Shown: one piece after another, positions 1 to 5,955 of the stretch | Position numbering within the stretch: the first letter of the stretch is position 1 | Layout of the letters: each line of letters begins with the position of its first letter | Assembly: GCA_937880065.1 (NCBI GenBank) | Contig: CALFMA010000659.1 | Location: 1-5,955 of the forward strand | Direction of reading: 5' to 3' | DNA length: 5,955 bases | Source of the DNA: an uncultured Ruminococcus sp. | GTDB lineage: Bacteria; Bacillota_A; Clostridia; Oscillospirales; Ruminococcaceae | Position numbers and translations under genes: made by a program | The notes under the pieces: model-generated | Seen by the model: the letters and a program-made list of their open reading frames with translations, nothing else | What the model was told of the DNA's origin: nothing | Database searches by the model: none

Positions 1-39
1 CATCACCGGGAAGTCCGATGTCTTTGTTGAAATCACTGA

Positions 40-570
40 TTACTGCTCGTCTTTCACTGCGATCGCGATGCCAAGCTCGTCAAGCTGCTTCTGGTCTACC
101 ACGTTCGGAGCTTCCATCATCAGACAGGACGCATCTTTTACCTTCGGGAATGCCATAACGTCACGAATGGATTCAGCTTTCACCATAAGCATAATCATTC
201 TGTCAAGTCCGTATGCAAGTCCTGCATGAGGCGGAACACCGTACTTAAATGCACCCAAAAGGAATCCGAACTGACTTTGTGCCTGTTCCTGTGTAAATCC
301 TCATCCATCGGCATGGTAAACGGGTGATGAACAGCCACGAAACGCTTATCCTCATCATCCCACTCAAGAAGAGGGAATTCTGTTACCCAAAGGAAATTAA
401 ATTCATCTTCGGGAATAATCTCCATCTGCTTAGCAAGTTCAAGACGGAGTGCACCAAGCACATCCCATACCACTTTGTTTGTATCTGCTGCAAAGAAGAG
501 TAAGTCTCCCTTTTCACCGTCCATTGCTGCAACAAGCGCTGCAAGTTCTTCTTCAGTCATAAATTTTGTA
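40..570 (-). pseudogene. aspS: aspartyl-tRNA synthetase, 3' fragment with internal frameshifting deletion
   Basis: AspRS is a class II synthetase that charges tRNA-Asp in the cytoplasm. Only the end of the gene is present. Read leftward, it enters within the GAD insertion domain ([15 protein letters not shown], about 565-520), returns to the catalytic core ([12 protein letters not shown], then HHPFTMP at about 310-330), and at about 295-300 jumps frame into [21 protein letters not shown]. Class II motif 3 (GLAYGLDR) and the normal C-terminus ending VKDEQ follow, with a TAA stop at 40-42. By comparison with AspRS in general, roughly 45-50 codons are missing at the jump. They include the GGGSxRIH stretch that holds substrate-binding residues. 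The N-terminal anticodon-binding OB fold and motifs 1 and 2 are also absent. It cannot encode an active enzyme, so a living host would need another aspS copy. An assembly error is the main alternative. Family identity is very secure; the pseudogene status depends on the sequence being correct. Confidence 0.9.
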
Positions 571-713
571 ACTAAAAATTCATTTACTTCATCTAAAGAA
601 GCATTAGTTAAATTGTTTTCTTTTAGTATTCGTTTAAAGTCTTCTCTTGATCTGATTAACTCTATTTTTTTTAAGATATTATTTACATCTTGTAGCATTA
701 ATTCATCAACCAT
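195..713 (-). CDS. chimeric ORF: unknown AT-rich N-terminus joined in frame to AspRS segment
   Basis: This open frame of 172 codons is a composite. Residues 1 to about 49 are lysine-, asparagine- and leucine-rich and encoded by AT-rich DNA ([20 protein letters not shown] and onward). I do not recognise them; they look like a small mainly helical protein start. Residues about 50-139 are AspRS (GAD domain and part of the core). Residues 140-172 are an out-of-frame tail after the aspS deletion and resemble nothing. The ATG at 711-713 is a credible start: AGAAAGGTG lies just upstream inside the end of the preceding ORF, and the stop of that ORF is only four bases away, so the two were probably translated as a coupled pair. 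The original second gene is probably cut short at its 3' end by the join at about 558-570. Expression of this chimera as a functional protein is unlikely. Confidence 0.45.
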   Translation of the reverse strand: MVDELMLQDVNNILKKIELIRSREDFKRILKENNLTNASLDEVNEFLVTKFMTEEELAALVAAMDGEKGDLLFFAADTNKVVWDVLGALRLELAKQMEIIPEDEFNFLWVTEFPLLEWDDEDKRFVAVHHPFTMPMDEDLHRNRHKVSSDSFWVHLSTVFRLMQDLHTDLTE

Positions 714-1253
714 TGTATTACACCTTTCTTAAAAATAATTCTTCATCATCAGTACCAAAACTAAACCCATTCCCTATAAATTCTTTTAAATTTGTATAAA
801 TTCTTTCAAGTTCTTCCATTGTAAATCCAATTATCATTAATTCATCCCTTTTAGCAGGATATTGCTCTCTTATTTCTTTTTGCAATGAAGCTTGATTCAT
901 ACCTATTCTTATATTATCACACATTAATGTTGTATTTGAATTAATTTTAATATTTTGAATATTAATTTTATTCATTATATCTTCTAATTTGTCTTTATAA
1001 CACAAAGCTACAACTTCTCTAAAATCATTTATAAATGTATAAGGTTCAACATATAAAGTTTCTTCTCCATATTTTTTGTTGAAGTATTTGTTAAATGCTT
1101 CATTTAGATTTACACTATTATCACTATTACCATATATTTCTTCAATATAAGTTTTTAAACCATTAATACTTAATAAATTTAAAAATACTTCAAATAACAT
1201 TTCTCTGTTGTTAAGTTCTTCTTTTTTAAACAATCTTTTTTTAGTTTTTTCAT
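561..1253. other. AT-rich island inserted between two truncated genes
   Basis: Base composition falls sharply at about 1251 and recovers at about 566. I counted 85 G or C in 360 bases over 721-1080. On its right, the MmgE/PrpD reading frame loses family-like sequence just after the residues GKTALM. On its left, AspRS-like sequence begins abruptly at KFMTEEE. The island holds the end-to-end pair of leftward ORFs described separately. I see no transposase, no terminal inverted repeats, no target-site duplication and no tRNA gene at either edge, so it is not a recognisable insertion sequence. Because the flanking genes are different and each has lost the half facing the island, the event is a replacement or a join rather than a simple insertion. 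Real horizontal transfer and assembly chimerism are both possible. Confidence 0.75.
718..1233 (-). CDS. hypothetical protein, AT-rich island ORF 1
   Basis: This is an open frame of 171 codons from a TTG at 1231-1233, or 160 codons from the first ATG at 1198-1200. It ends in TAA at 718-720. I do not recognise the family. The product would be soluble, rich in Asn, Lys, Glu and Ile, with no obvious signal peptide or membrane segment. Segments such as FEVFLNLLSINGLKTYIEEI and FTMEELERIYTNLKEFIGNG look helical. G+C is about 24% over 721-1080, far below the prpD-like fragment on its right (33 of 60 bases G or C at 1321-1380). Neither possible start has a strong ribosome binding site. The frame stays open upstream to the stop at 1273-1275, past the composition break at about 1251, so the N-terminus may be truncated. 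It is followed four bases later by the start of a second small gene. The pairing of two short genes could suggest a toxin-antitoxin or phage cassette, but nothing in the sequence identifies one. Confidence 0.6.
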   Translation of the reverse strand: MFKKEELNNREMLFEVFLNLLSINGLKTYIEEIYGNSDNSVNLNEAFNKYFNKKYGEETLYVEPYTFINDFREVVALCYKDKLEDIMNKINIQNIKINSNTTLMCDNIRIGMNQASLQKEIREQYPAKRDELMIIGFTMEELERIYTNLKEFIGNGFSFGTDDEELFLRKV

Positions 1254-1883
1254 TAATGCGGTTTTTCCCACATTATAGGGCTTTAACTCCGAACCGTCAT
1301 CAAGAACTTTTAACATTCCCGATGCGGATACACAGGCGGTCGCAAATGCCTCTTTACGCTGCTTAGGGGTAAAATCCAGCAAATATGACACAGCAACGGC
1401 AATTCCAAGAGTTCCGCAAGTTCCCGTTGCGTGATAGCCCATAGCCTTGTGCATTGGCTGAATTGAAAGAGCCATTGTAAATGACGTTTCATAGCCGATT
1501 ACAGCCGCTTTTATCAGCTTATCATAGGAGCATTTATACTTCTGTGCAAGGGGCAGAAGTACGGAAAAAAGAGGCGAGCCGAGGTGGATAATTCCTGCAT
1601 TTGTGCCGTCGTCGTAGTCAAGGGCATGACCGTTCAAGCCGTTGAGGAAAACCGCCTCTTTCAGCGATACACGGCAATTACAGCCGATTGGAGCATACTC
1701 TCCTTTTTCGGGTTCGGCAAATTCAAAATAGGCGGAAAGCTTATCACGCTGGGCATTTGCACCTGCAAGGGCAACGCATAAATAATCCTGCAATGAGCGT
1801 TTAGCCTTTGCCAGTACCGCAGGCGGCACGGGAGCGTTATAAACTTTGTCCAGTTCGTTGAGAAAATTATCGGTGATATTCAT
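1251..1883 (-). pseudogene. MmgE/PrpD family protein, N-terminal half only
   Basis: MmgE/PrpD proteins include 2-methylcitrate dehydratase and cis-aconitate decarboxylase; the substrate here cannot be told. About 211 family-like residues are present of a usual 440-470. They show the family hallmarks: an N-terminal helical region with a RSLQDYLCVALAG stretch (about 29-41), GLNGHALDYDDGT (82-94, with the conserved His and Asp cluster), H100, GYETSF (130-135), HATGTCGTLG (151-160), and a lysine-containing KPYNVGKTAL (201-210). After M211 the frame runs on for 23 unrelated lysine-rich residues in AT-rich DNA and stops at 1179-1181. The C-terminal part of the fold is missing, so the product should be inactive. 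The ATG at 1881-1883 is well supported by GGAGGT at 1889-1894, five bases upstream. A strong leftward promoter lies at 2058-2086. The intact start and promoter with a lost 3' half argue for recent truncation or an assembly join. Confidence 0.85.
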
Positions 1884-1916
1884 TTTTTACCTCCGTTTAT
1901 CACGTTTTAGGTTATA

Positions 1917-1944
1917 TTTGCTATAAGTATTTAGTTATAGCAAA
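1917..1944. repeat. 10-bp perfect inverted repeat, possible operator or leader stem
   Basis: TTTGCTATAA (1917-1926) and TTATAGCAAA (1935-1944) are perfect reverse complements around an 8-base loop. The element lies 33 bases upstream of the prpD-like start codon, within its predicted leader. The partly symmetric ATAA-N8-TTAT core would suit a dimeric regulator such as a LysR-type protein, or an RNA hairpin. Neither has direct proof. Confidence 0.65.
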
Positions 1945-1955
1945 ACCATAAACAA

Positions 1956-1988
1956 AGCTGTTACCTTGTTTATTTTACGATAACAGCT
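1956..1988. repeat. 8-bp inverted repeat AGCTGTTA/TAACAGCT
   Basis: The arms at 1956-1963 and 1981-1988 match perfectly across a 17-base AT-rich loop. It shares the CTGTTA/TAACAG half-sites with the next inverted repeat at 2019-2040. This suggests a repeated binding site or two alternative RNA stems. Confidence 0.55.
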
Positions 1989-2015
1989 GATTATCACAGC
2001 GAATATAGATTATCA
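1989..2015 (+). repeat. direct repeat GATTATCA, two copies
   Basis: GATTATCA occurs at 1989-1996 and again at 2008-2015, 19 bases apart (about two helical turns). The pair sits between two inverted repeats in the leader of the prpD-like gene. It may be chance in AT-rich DNA, but the position between the dyads makes it worth recording. Confidence 0.35.
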
Positions 2016-2018
2016 ATT

Positions 2019-2040
2019 ATCTGTTATATAACTAACAGAT
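2019..2040. repeat. 8-bp inverted repeat ATCTGTTA/TAACAGAT
   Basis: The arms at 2019-2026 and 2033-2040 match perfectly around a 6-base loop. The centre also contains the 10-base palindrome GTTATATAAC (2023-2032). It lies just downstream of the predicted start point (~2051) of the leftward promoter, where a bound repressor could block transcription. Confidence 0.6.
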
Positions 2041-2057
2041 TATGCAATTGCTTTTTT

Positions 2058-2086
2058 ATTATACCACATCATTTTTCAATTGTCAA
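2058..2086 (-). promoter_or_regulatory. sigma-A type promoter for the prpD-like gene
   Basis: Read leftward, TTGACA (2081-2086) is followed by a 17-base spacer and TATAAT (2058-2063). TG one base upstream of the -10 makes it an extended -10. This matches the consensus fully. Transcription should begin near 2051, giving a leader of about 168 nt before the ATG at 1883. Confidence 0.85.
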
Positions 2087-2127
2087 TAGCAAATTTTGAG
2101 AACAAGTTAAAAATGGCGTGAAATAAC

Positions 2128-2157
2128 TTGACAAAATACTATAATCAATGATATAAT
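2128..2157 (+). promoter_or_regulatory. sigma-A type promoter for the atp operon
   Basis: TTGACA (2128-2133) and TATAAT (2152-2157) are separated by 18 bases, with TG at 2149-2150 forming an extended -10. The predicted start is near 2164, giving a leader of about 59 nt. A second TATAAT at 2140-2145 is too close to this -35 box to pair with it. A full-consensus promoter fits high constitutive expression of ATP synthase. Confidence 0.85.
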
Positions 2158-2171
2158 TATAAGAACGTATG

Positions 2172-2186
2172 CTGAAAAAATTTCAG
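2172..2186 (+). repeat. small hairpin in the atp leader
   Basis: CTGAAA (2172-2177) and TTTCAG (2181-2186) form a 6-bp stem with an AAA loop near the 5' end of the predicted atp transcript. It could stabilise the mRNA. No T-tract follows, so it is not a terminator. Confidence 0.4.
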
Positions 2187-2222
2187 TAAATAGTGATAAA
2201 AAAGAAAGGATATTGATAGCCT

Positions 2223-2636
2223 ATGGCGAAAATTGACGGGGTTGTTGCAAAAGAAACCCGATATATCGCAGGCATTACCATAATACTAAGCATTTTAATG
2301 GAAGCTGTTTTCCTCATAATCGGTATGTGGAGCTATAAAGTCCTCATCGGTAACCTCTTAGGTGCCGGTGTGGCTGTAGCAAACTTCCTGCTTATGGGAA
2401 TTACCGTTCAGAATGCTGTGCAGAAAGATGAAAAAGACGCTGCATCTTTAATGAAAGTGTCGCAGATGCTGAGAAATCTTATGCTGCTTATAACGGCTCT
2501 GCTTGCCTTTTTACTGCCCTTTATAAACCCTGCGGCAGCTATTATCCCCCTGTTTTTTCCACGGATAGCCATATTACTTATTCCTGTCCGTGATAGAAAA
2601 ATATCAAACGGAAAGGAGAATAGCAATGGAGAATGA
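2223..2636 (+). CDS. atpI: ATP synthase subunit I-like membrane protein
   Basis: This is a 137-residue hydrophobic protein encoded first in the ATP synthase operon, the usual place of the AtpI accessory protein. AtpI proteins are not part of the rotary machine proper; they have been linked to c-ring assembly and to Mg2+ supply. About four membrane segments are visible, near residues 14-36, 40-60, 84-103 and 106-124, with a charged stretch (QKDEKDAASLMK) between the second and third and a polar C-terminal tail. The ATG at 2223 is preceded by AGAAAGGA (2203-2210), a rather long 12 bases away, so translation may be modest. The TGA at 2634-2636 lies inside atpB, overlapping it by 11 bases. The call rests on size, topology and position; sequence in this family is poorly conserved. 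Confidence 0.75.
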   Translation: MAKIDGVVAKETRYIAGITIILSILMEAVFLIIGMWSYKVLIGNLLGAGVAVANFLLMGITVQNAVQKDEKDAASLMKVSQMLRNLMLLITALLAFLLPFINPAAAIIPLFFPRIAILLIPVRDRKISNGKENSNGE

Positions 2637-3510
2637 CAAACAGAAATTCAGGCTTCTGGATACCCTCTATATCTTGATGATGATTGTCCCGATTGTGTTT
2701 GGCATTGTGCTGAAAATTCTGACAACGCCCCAGAGCGAAGGTATTGCAATTTCAGGTGCGAAAATATTTTTCACCATAAAATTGCCGATACAAAATCTGC
2801 CCATTACGGAATCACAGATTCACTCGTGGCTTGTTATGATTGCAATTACGGGATTGTGTCTTTTCCTCACTCACGGCTTGAAAGAAAAAGCTGATACAAA
2901 GCGTCAGCACATAGCTGAATGGATTGTGGAAAACGCACAGAAACTCGTCATTGATAATATGGGCGATTATTTCAGCGGTTTTGCCCCATTTATAGCGGCA
3001 ATACTTTCACTTTCCGCTTTTTCAAGTCTACTGGCATTGTTCGGACTTTATGCTCCGACATCGGACGTAAATGTTACCGCTGGCTGGGCAATACTCGTAT
3101 TTTTCCTTATAACTTATTATAAGATGAAATGCGGTCCTGTGGTGTATGCAAAAAGCTTCGGCGAACCTGTGCCGTTTCTCGCACCTCTCAACATCATAAG
3201 CGAATTTGCAACACCTGTATCTATGGCATTCCGTCACTACGGAAACGTCCTTTCAGGCTCTGTAATTTCTGTACTGCTTGCGGTGGGATTACAAGGACTC
3301 TCATCAATGGTATTAGGAAAACTCCCCGGTTTTCTGGGCGAATTTCCACTCTTTCAGATAGGTATTCCTGCTGTGCTTTCGATTTATTTCGATGTTTTCA
3401 GCGGAGTGCTTCAGGCTTATATCTTTGCAATGCTGACCATGCTCTATGTTGCAGGTGCTTTCCCTGCTGATGAGTATTTCAGACGCAAAGCAAAAAAATC
3501 AACTATATAA
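2626..3510 (+). CDS. atpB: F1Fo ATP synthase subunit a
   Basis: Subunit a is the membrane stator that forms the two ion half-channels next to the c-ring. The protein is 294 residues with about five to six membrane segments (near 13-32, 66-84, 116-143, 152-166, 205-230 and 245-280). The essential stator arginine is R203 in FRHYGN, the counterpart of E. coli R210. Q263 in LQAYIF matches the conserved glutamine of the last helix (E. coli Q252). A conserved NMGDYFSGFAPF-type segment (111-122) precedes helix 3. The ATG at 2626 is chosen over an in-frame GTG at 2590 because AAAGGAG (2613-2619) sits at ideal distance, and that ribosome binding site lies within the end of atpI, implying coupled translation. 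The sequence between residues 33 and 65 is a periplasmic-side loop typical of clostridial forms. Identification is secure. Confidence 0.95.
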   Translation: MENDKQKFRLLDTLYILMMIVPIVFGIVLKILTTPQSEGIAISGAKIFFTIKLPIQNLPITESQIHSWLVMIAITGLCLFLTHGLKEKADTKRQHIAEWIVENAQKLVIDNMGDYFSGFAPFIAAILSLSAFSSLLALFGLYAPTSDVNVTAGWAILVFFLITYYKMKCGPVVYAKSFGEPVPFLAPLNIISEFATPVSMAFRHYGNVLSGSVISVLLAVGLQGLSSMVLGKLPGFLGEFPLFQIGIPAVLSIYFDVFSGVLQAYIFAMLTMLYVAGAFPADEYFRRKAKKSTI

Positions 3511-3810
<300 letters not shown>

Positions 3811-3830
3811 TAGAATTTGAGGTTGATTAA

Positions 3831-4334
3831 ATGCAGTCATTAGATGTAATTTCAGTCAATTTCTGGCAAATTGTAATCTCCCTTGCAAACCTCACTATTC
3901 TCTTTCTGATATTGAAAAAGCTTTTGTTCAAACCTGTTCAGAATGTTCTTGAACAGCGTCAGAAAACTCTCGACAGCAAATATGAAGCCGCTGATAAGTC
4001 CGTGGCTGAGGCAGAAGAAAACAAGCTGGCATGGGAGGAAAAACTCCGTAATGCCGAGGAAACTGCCGACAATATCATCAAAGAGGCATCTGAGGACGCT
4101 AAAAACCACAGCAACAGAATTGTTGCCGAGGCAAGAAGCAATGCAGAAAGTATTATCCGTCAGGCACAGAATGCCGCAGAACTTGAACGCCGCAGCGCTG
4201 AGGAAGATATCAAGCGTGAAATCGTTGATGTATCTACTGCTCTTACCGAGAAAATTCTCGGCAGAGAAATCAATATGCAGGATCACCACGAAATGATAAA
4301 CTCCTTTATTGCAGGAATAGGTGACGAAGAATGA
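3831..4334 (+). CDS. atpF: F1Fo ATP synthase subunit b
   Basis: Subunit b is the peripheral stalk that holds F1 against the turning rotor. At 167 residues it has the normal bacterial length. A single N-terminal membrane helix (about 9-31, WQIVISLANLTILFLILKKL) is followed by the FKPVQNVLEQRQ junction and a long, highly charged coiled coil rich in Ala, Glu, Lys and Arg (about 40-145). The C-terminal region (TEKILGREI, then an amphipathic end) contacts subunit delta. The ATG at 3831 is supported by TGAGG at 3818-3822. The stop overlaps the atpH start as ATGA at 4331-4334. Only one b gene is seen, so the stalk is likely a homodimer. Confidence 0.93.
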   Translation: MQSLDVISVNFWQIVISLANLTILFLILKKLLFKPVQNVLEQRQKTLDSKYEAADKSVAEAEENKLAWEEKLRNAEETADNIIKEASEDAKNHSNRIVAEARSNAESIIRQAQNAAELERRSAEEDIKREIVDVSTALTEKILGREINMQDHHEMINSFIAGIGDEE

Positions 4335-4861
4335 CGGAAATAAGTAGAGAATATGCAGAAGCCCTTTTTGAAATTGCCTGTGAAGAAAATGCAATGGACG
4401 AGTATGCAGAACATCTCAGAAATATTCTGGAAGTTTTCAATGAAAATCCCGAATATATGGAATTTCTCATATGCCCGGGCGTACCCCTTTCGGAAAGACT
4501 TGCGGCTGTTGAGGAGGCTTTTTCAAAGGCTTTTCCGCAGTATATCGTTATGTTTCTCCAGCTGCTTTGTGAAAAGGGCAGAATAAAGCTGTTCAGCCAA
4601 TGTGCAGGAGAATTCTTCAAGCTTCTGGACGCATCGCATAATGTTGCCGTTGCAAAAATCACAAGTGCAGTTGCACTTACACAGGAAGAAAAGGACAGCA
4701 TACGCAAAAAGCTGGAAAAATCCCTTAAAAAGGGCGTTATAACAGAATGTGTTGTTGACCCCGCTATTATGGGCGGAATAATTATCGAAACAGAGGGCAG
4801 GATTATTGACGGCAGCTTGCGTAAATCCCTGCACGAAGTAAAGGAAGTGATTGGCAGATGA
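4331..4861 (+). CDS. atpH: F1Fo ATP synthase subunit delta
   Basis: Delta (OSCP homologue) links the b stalk to the top of F1. The product has 176 residues, the usual length. The N-terminal helical bundle begins with the conserved [11 protein letters not shown] (6-16), and the family signature appears near the C-terminus as [20 protein letters not shown] (143-162), followed by LRKSLHEVK. The ATG shares ATGA with the atpF stop, and the TGA shares ATGA with the atpA start, so translation is coupled on both sides and neither gene needs a strong separate ribosome binding site. Nothing unusual is seen. Confidence 0.94.
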   Translation: MTEISREYAEALFEIACEENAMDEYAEHLRNILEVFNENPEYMEFLICPGVPLSERLAAVEEAFSKAFPQYIVMFLQLLCEKGRIKLFSQCAGEFFKLLDASHNVAVAKITSAVALTQEEKDSIRKKLEKSLKKGVITECVVDPAIMGGIIIETEGRIIDGSLRKSLHEVKEVIGR

Positions 4862-5955
4862 GTGGAAAACCCGAAGAAATAAGCGGAATTATTAAAGCTC
4901 AGATTAAAAATTATAAATCACGTATTGAAATGCGTGAAACAGGTACGGTTATCCTTGTAGGTGACGGTATCGCACGAGTTTACGGCATCAGAGAATGTAT
5001 GGCAAGCGAGCTTCTTGAATTTGAGGACGGCAGCTTTGGTATGGCTCAGAACCTTGAAGATGAAACCGTTTCCGTTGCTCTTTTGTCAGACAAGAACAAT
5101 ATCAAGGAGGGTACTGCTGTTCACAGAACAGGCAGAGTTGTATCCGTTCCTGTAGGTGAGGCATTCCTCGGCAGAGTTGTAAATGCCCTCGGTGAGCCTA
5201 TTGACGGAAAAGGACCAATTCCTGCAAGCGGAACTCGTCCAGTTGAAAATGAGGCTCCCGGAATTATCGAGAGAAAGAGCGTTGACGTTCCTCTCCAGAC
5301 AGGTATCAAGGCTATCGACAGTATGATTCCTATCGGCAGAGGTCAGCGTGAGCTTATCATCGGCGACCGTCAGACAGGTAAAACTGAAATCGCCATTGAT
5401 ACTATTATAAATCAGCGTAATACAGGGGTTATCTGTATTTACGTCGCAATCGGTCAGAAAAGTACATCTGTTGTTCAGCTTGCAAATGAACTTGAAAGAG
5501 CTGGTGCTATGGAATATACAACTATTGTATCCGCATCAGCGTCAGAAACTGCTCCTTTGCAGTATATCGCTCCTTATTCAGGCTGTGCTATGGCTGAATA
5601 TTTCAGAGAACAGGGCAAAGATGTCCTCATTATTTATGATGACCTTTCAAAACACGCCGTTGCTTATCGTGCGTTGTCCCTGCTTATCCGCAGACCTCCC
5701 GGACGTGAGGCTTACCCAGGCGACGTATTCTACCTCCATTCAAGACTTCTTGAACGTGCAGCAAATGTTGCTCCCGAATACGGCGGAGGTTCTATTACAG
5801 CCCTCCCCATTATCGAAACTCAGGCAGGCGACGTTTCAGCATATATCCCGACTAATGTTATTTCAATCACAGATGGTCAGATATTCCTTGAAACTGACCT
5901 TTTCAATGCAGGTGTAAGACCTGCCGTAAACCCTGGTATTTCAGTATCACGAGTT
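4858..5955 (+). CDS. atpA: F1Fo ATP synthase subunit alpha, partial at 3' end
   Basis: Alpha forms the catalytic hexamer with beta and carries the non-catalytic nucleotide sites. The first 366 of about 500 residues are present with no in-frame stop. The N-terminal beta-barrel domain (about 25-95) includes [16 protein letters not shown]. Walker A is GDRQTGKT at 169-176, the same numbering as E. coli. [20 protein letters not shown] and the Walker B region [13 protein letters not shown] (255-267) follow, then [20 protein letters not shown] (278-297). The window ends at ISVSRV, just at R365, which corresponds to the conserved arginine that reaches into the catalytic site of beta. The ATG overlaps the atpH stop (ATGA). 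A gamma, beta and epsilon block (atpG, atpD, atpC) is expected beyond the window. Confidence 0.97.
   Translation, partial: MSGKPEEISGIIKAQIKNYKSRIEMRETGTVILVGDGIARVYGIRECMASELLEFEDGSFGMAQNLEDETVSVALLSDKNNIKEGTAVHRTGRVVSVPVGEAFLGRVVNALGEPIDGKGPIPASGTRPVENEAPGIIERKSVDVPLQTGIKAIDSMIPIGRGQRELIIGDRQTGKTEIAIDTIINQRNTGVICIYVAIGQKSTSVVQLANELERAGAMEYTTIVSASASETAPLQYIAPYSGCAMAEYFREQGKDVLIIYDDLSKHAVAYRALSLLIRRPPGREAYPGDVFYLHSRLLERAANVAPEYGGGSITALPIIETQAGDVSAYIPTNVISITDGQIFLETDLFNAGVRPAVNPGISVSRV

Larger units (their letters stand above)
1884..2222. promoter_or_regulatory. divergent intergenic control region
   Basis: This 339-base gap separates the leftward prpD-like gene from the rightward atp operon. 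It is AT-rich and holds no credible ORF. From left to right it contains the GGAGGT ribosome binding site for the prpD-like gene, three perfect inverted repeats in that gene's leader, a leftward promoter, a gap of 41 bases between the two -35 boxes, a rightward promoter, and the short atp leader. No T-tract follows any of the stems on either strand, so none is a clear intrinsic terminator. Confidence 0.8.

Noticed and set aside
1..39. Possible start of a further leftward gene just after the aspS stop (GTG near 34-36).
   Set aside because: Only about a dozen codons are in the window and there is no clear ribosome binding site, so it cannot be separated from chance.
475..732. Rightward open frame opposite the island and aspS edge.
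   Set aside because: Its serine-rich translation is the complement of the AspRS and island frames; it has no ribosome binding site and no family resemblance.
561..1253. Insertion sequence or integron cassette.
   Set aside because: No transposase or integrase, no terminal inverted repeats, no attC-like element and no target duplication; the flanks are two different genes.
1956..2040. Intrinsic terminator between the prpD-like gene and the atp operon.
   Set aside because: The stems are AT-rich and no T-tract follows them on either strand; both genes also point away from this region.
1884..2222. CRISPR array or tRNA gene in the intergenic region.
   Set aside because: The repeats are too few and irregular for CRISPR, and no cloverleaf or T-loop GTTCRANNC-type motif is visible.
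2590..2625. Upstream GTG start adding 12 residues to AtpB.
   Set aside because: The ATG at 2626 has AAAGGAG at good spacing, while the GTG has none, and the added residues are not typical of subunit a.
3852..4394. 180-codon leftward open frame opposite atpF.
   Set aside because: It is the antisense of a certain gene, is cysteine- and phenylalanine-rich as expected of a complement of coiled-coil codons, and lacks a ribosome binding site.
5471..5917. 148-codon rightward open frame inside atpA.
   Set aside because: It lies in another frame of a certain alpha subunit gene, and the alpha frame explains the conservation.

Overview
The window looks like a piece of a Bacillota genome, probably a gut or rumen clostridium of the Ruminococcaceae/Oscillospirales type. 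That is an inference from three things: the clostridial atpI-B-E-F-H-A gene order, strong GGAGG ribosome binding sites, and moderate G+C with AT-rich spacers. The name is a guess; only the general group is well supported.

Right part (2223-5955, + strand): the first six genes of an F1Fo ATP synthase operon. They are an AtpI-like membrane protein, then atpB (a), atpE (c), atpF (b), atpH (delta) and atpA (alpha, cut by the window end at residue 366). The genes are tightly packed: atpI/atpB overlap by 11 bases, and atpF/atpH and atpH/atpA share ATGA stop-start overlaps. Subunit c carries a glutamate in both membrane helices (E31 and E64) within a sodium-type ligand set. This suggests a two-carboxylate, Na+-coupled rotor.

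Middle (1884-2222): a 339-base divergent control region. It holds two near-ideal promoters, each with TTGACA, an extended -10 TATAAT and a 17-18 base spacer. One fires right into the atp operon and the other fires left toward a MmgE/PrpD-family gene. The left transcript would have a leader of about 168 nt containing three perfect inverted repeats.

Left part (1-1883, - strand): a damaged or mosaic area. The first ~211 codons of a MmgE/PrpD-family gene are intact and then stop abruptly at about 1251. A ~685-base stretch of very AT-rich DNA follows (about 24% G+C over 721-1080), with one unrecognised complete or near-complete ORF and the start of a second. At about 566 the sequence switches to the 3' part of aspartyl-tRNA synthetase (aspS). 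That aspS fragment also has an internal frameshifting deletion at about 295-300, which removes a catalytic motif. The left part is therefore either a real rearrangement, in which foreign AT-rich DNA replaced the end of the prpD-like gene and the start of aspS, or an assembly chimera. The sequence alone cannot decide between these.
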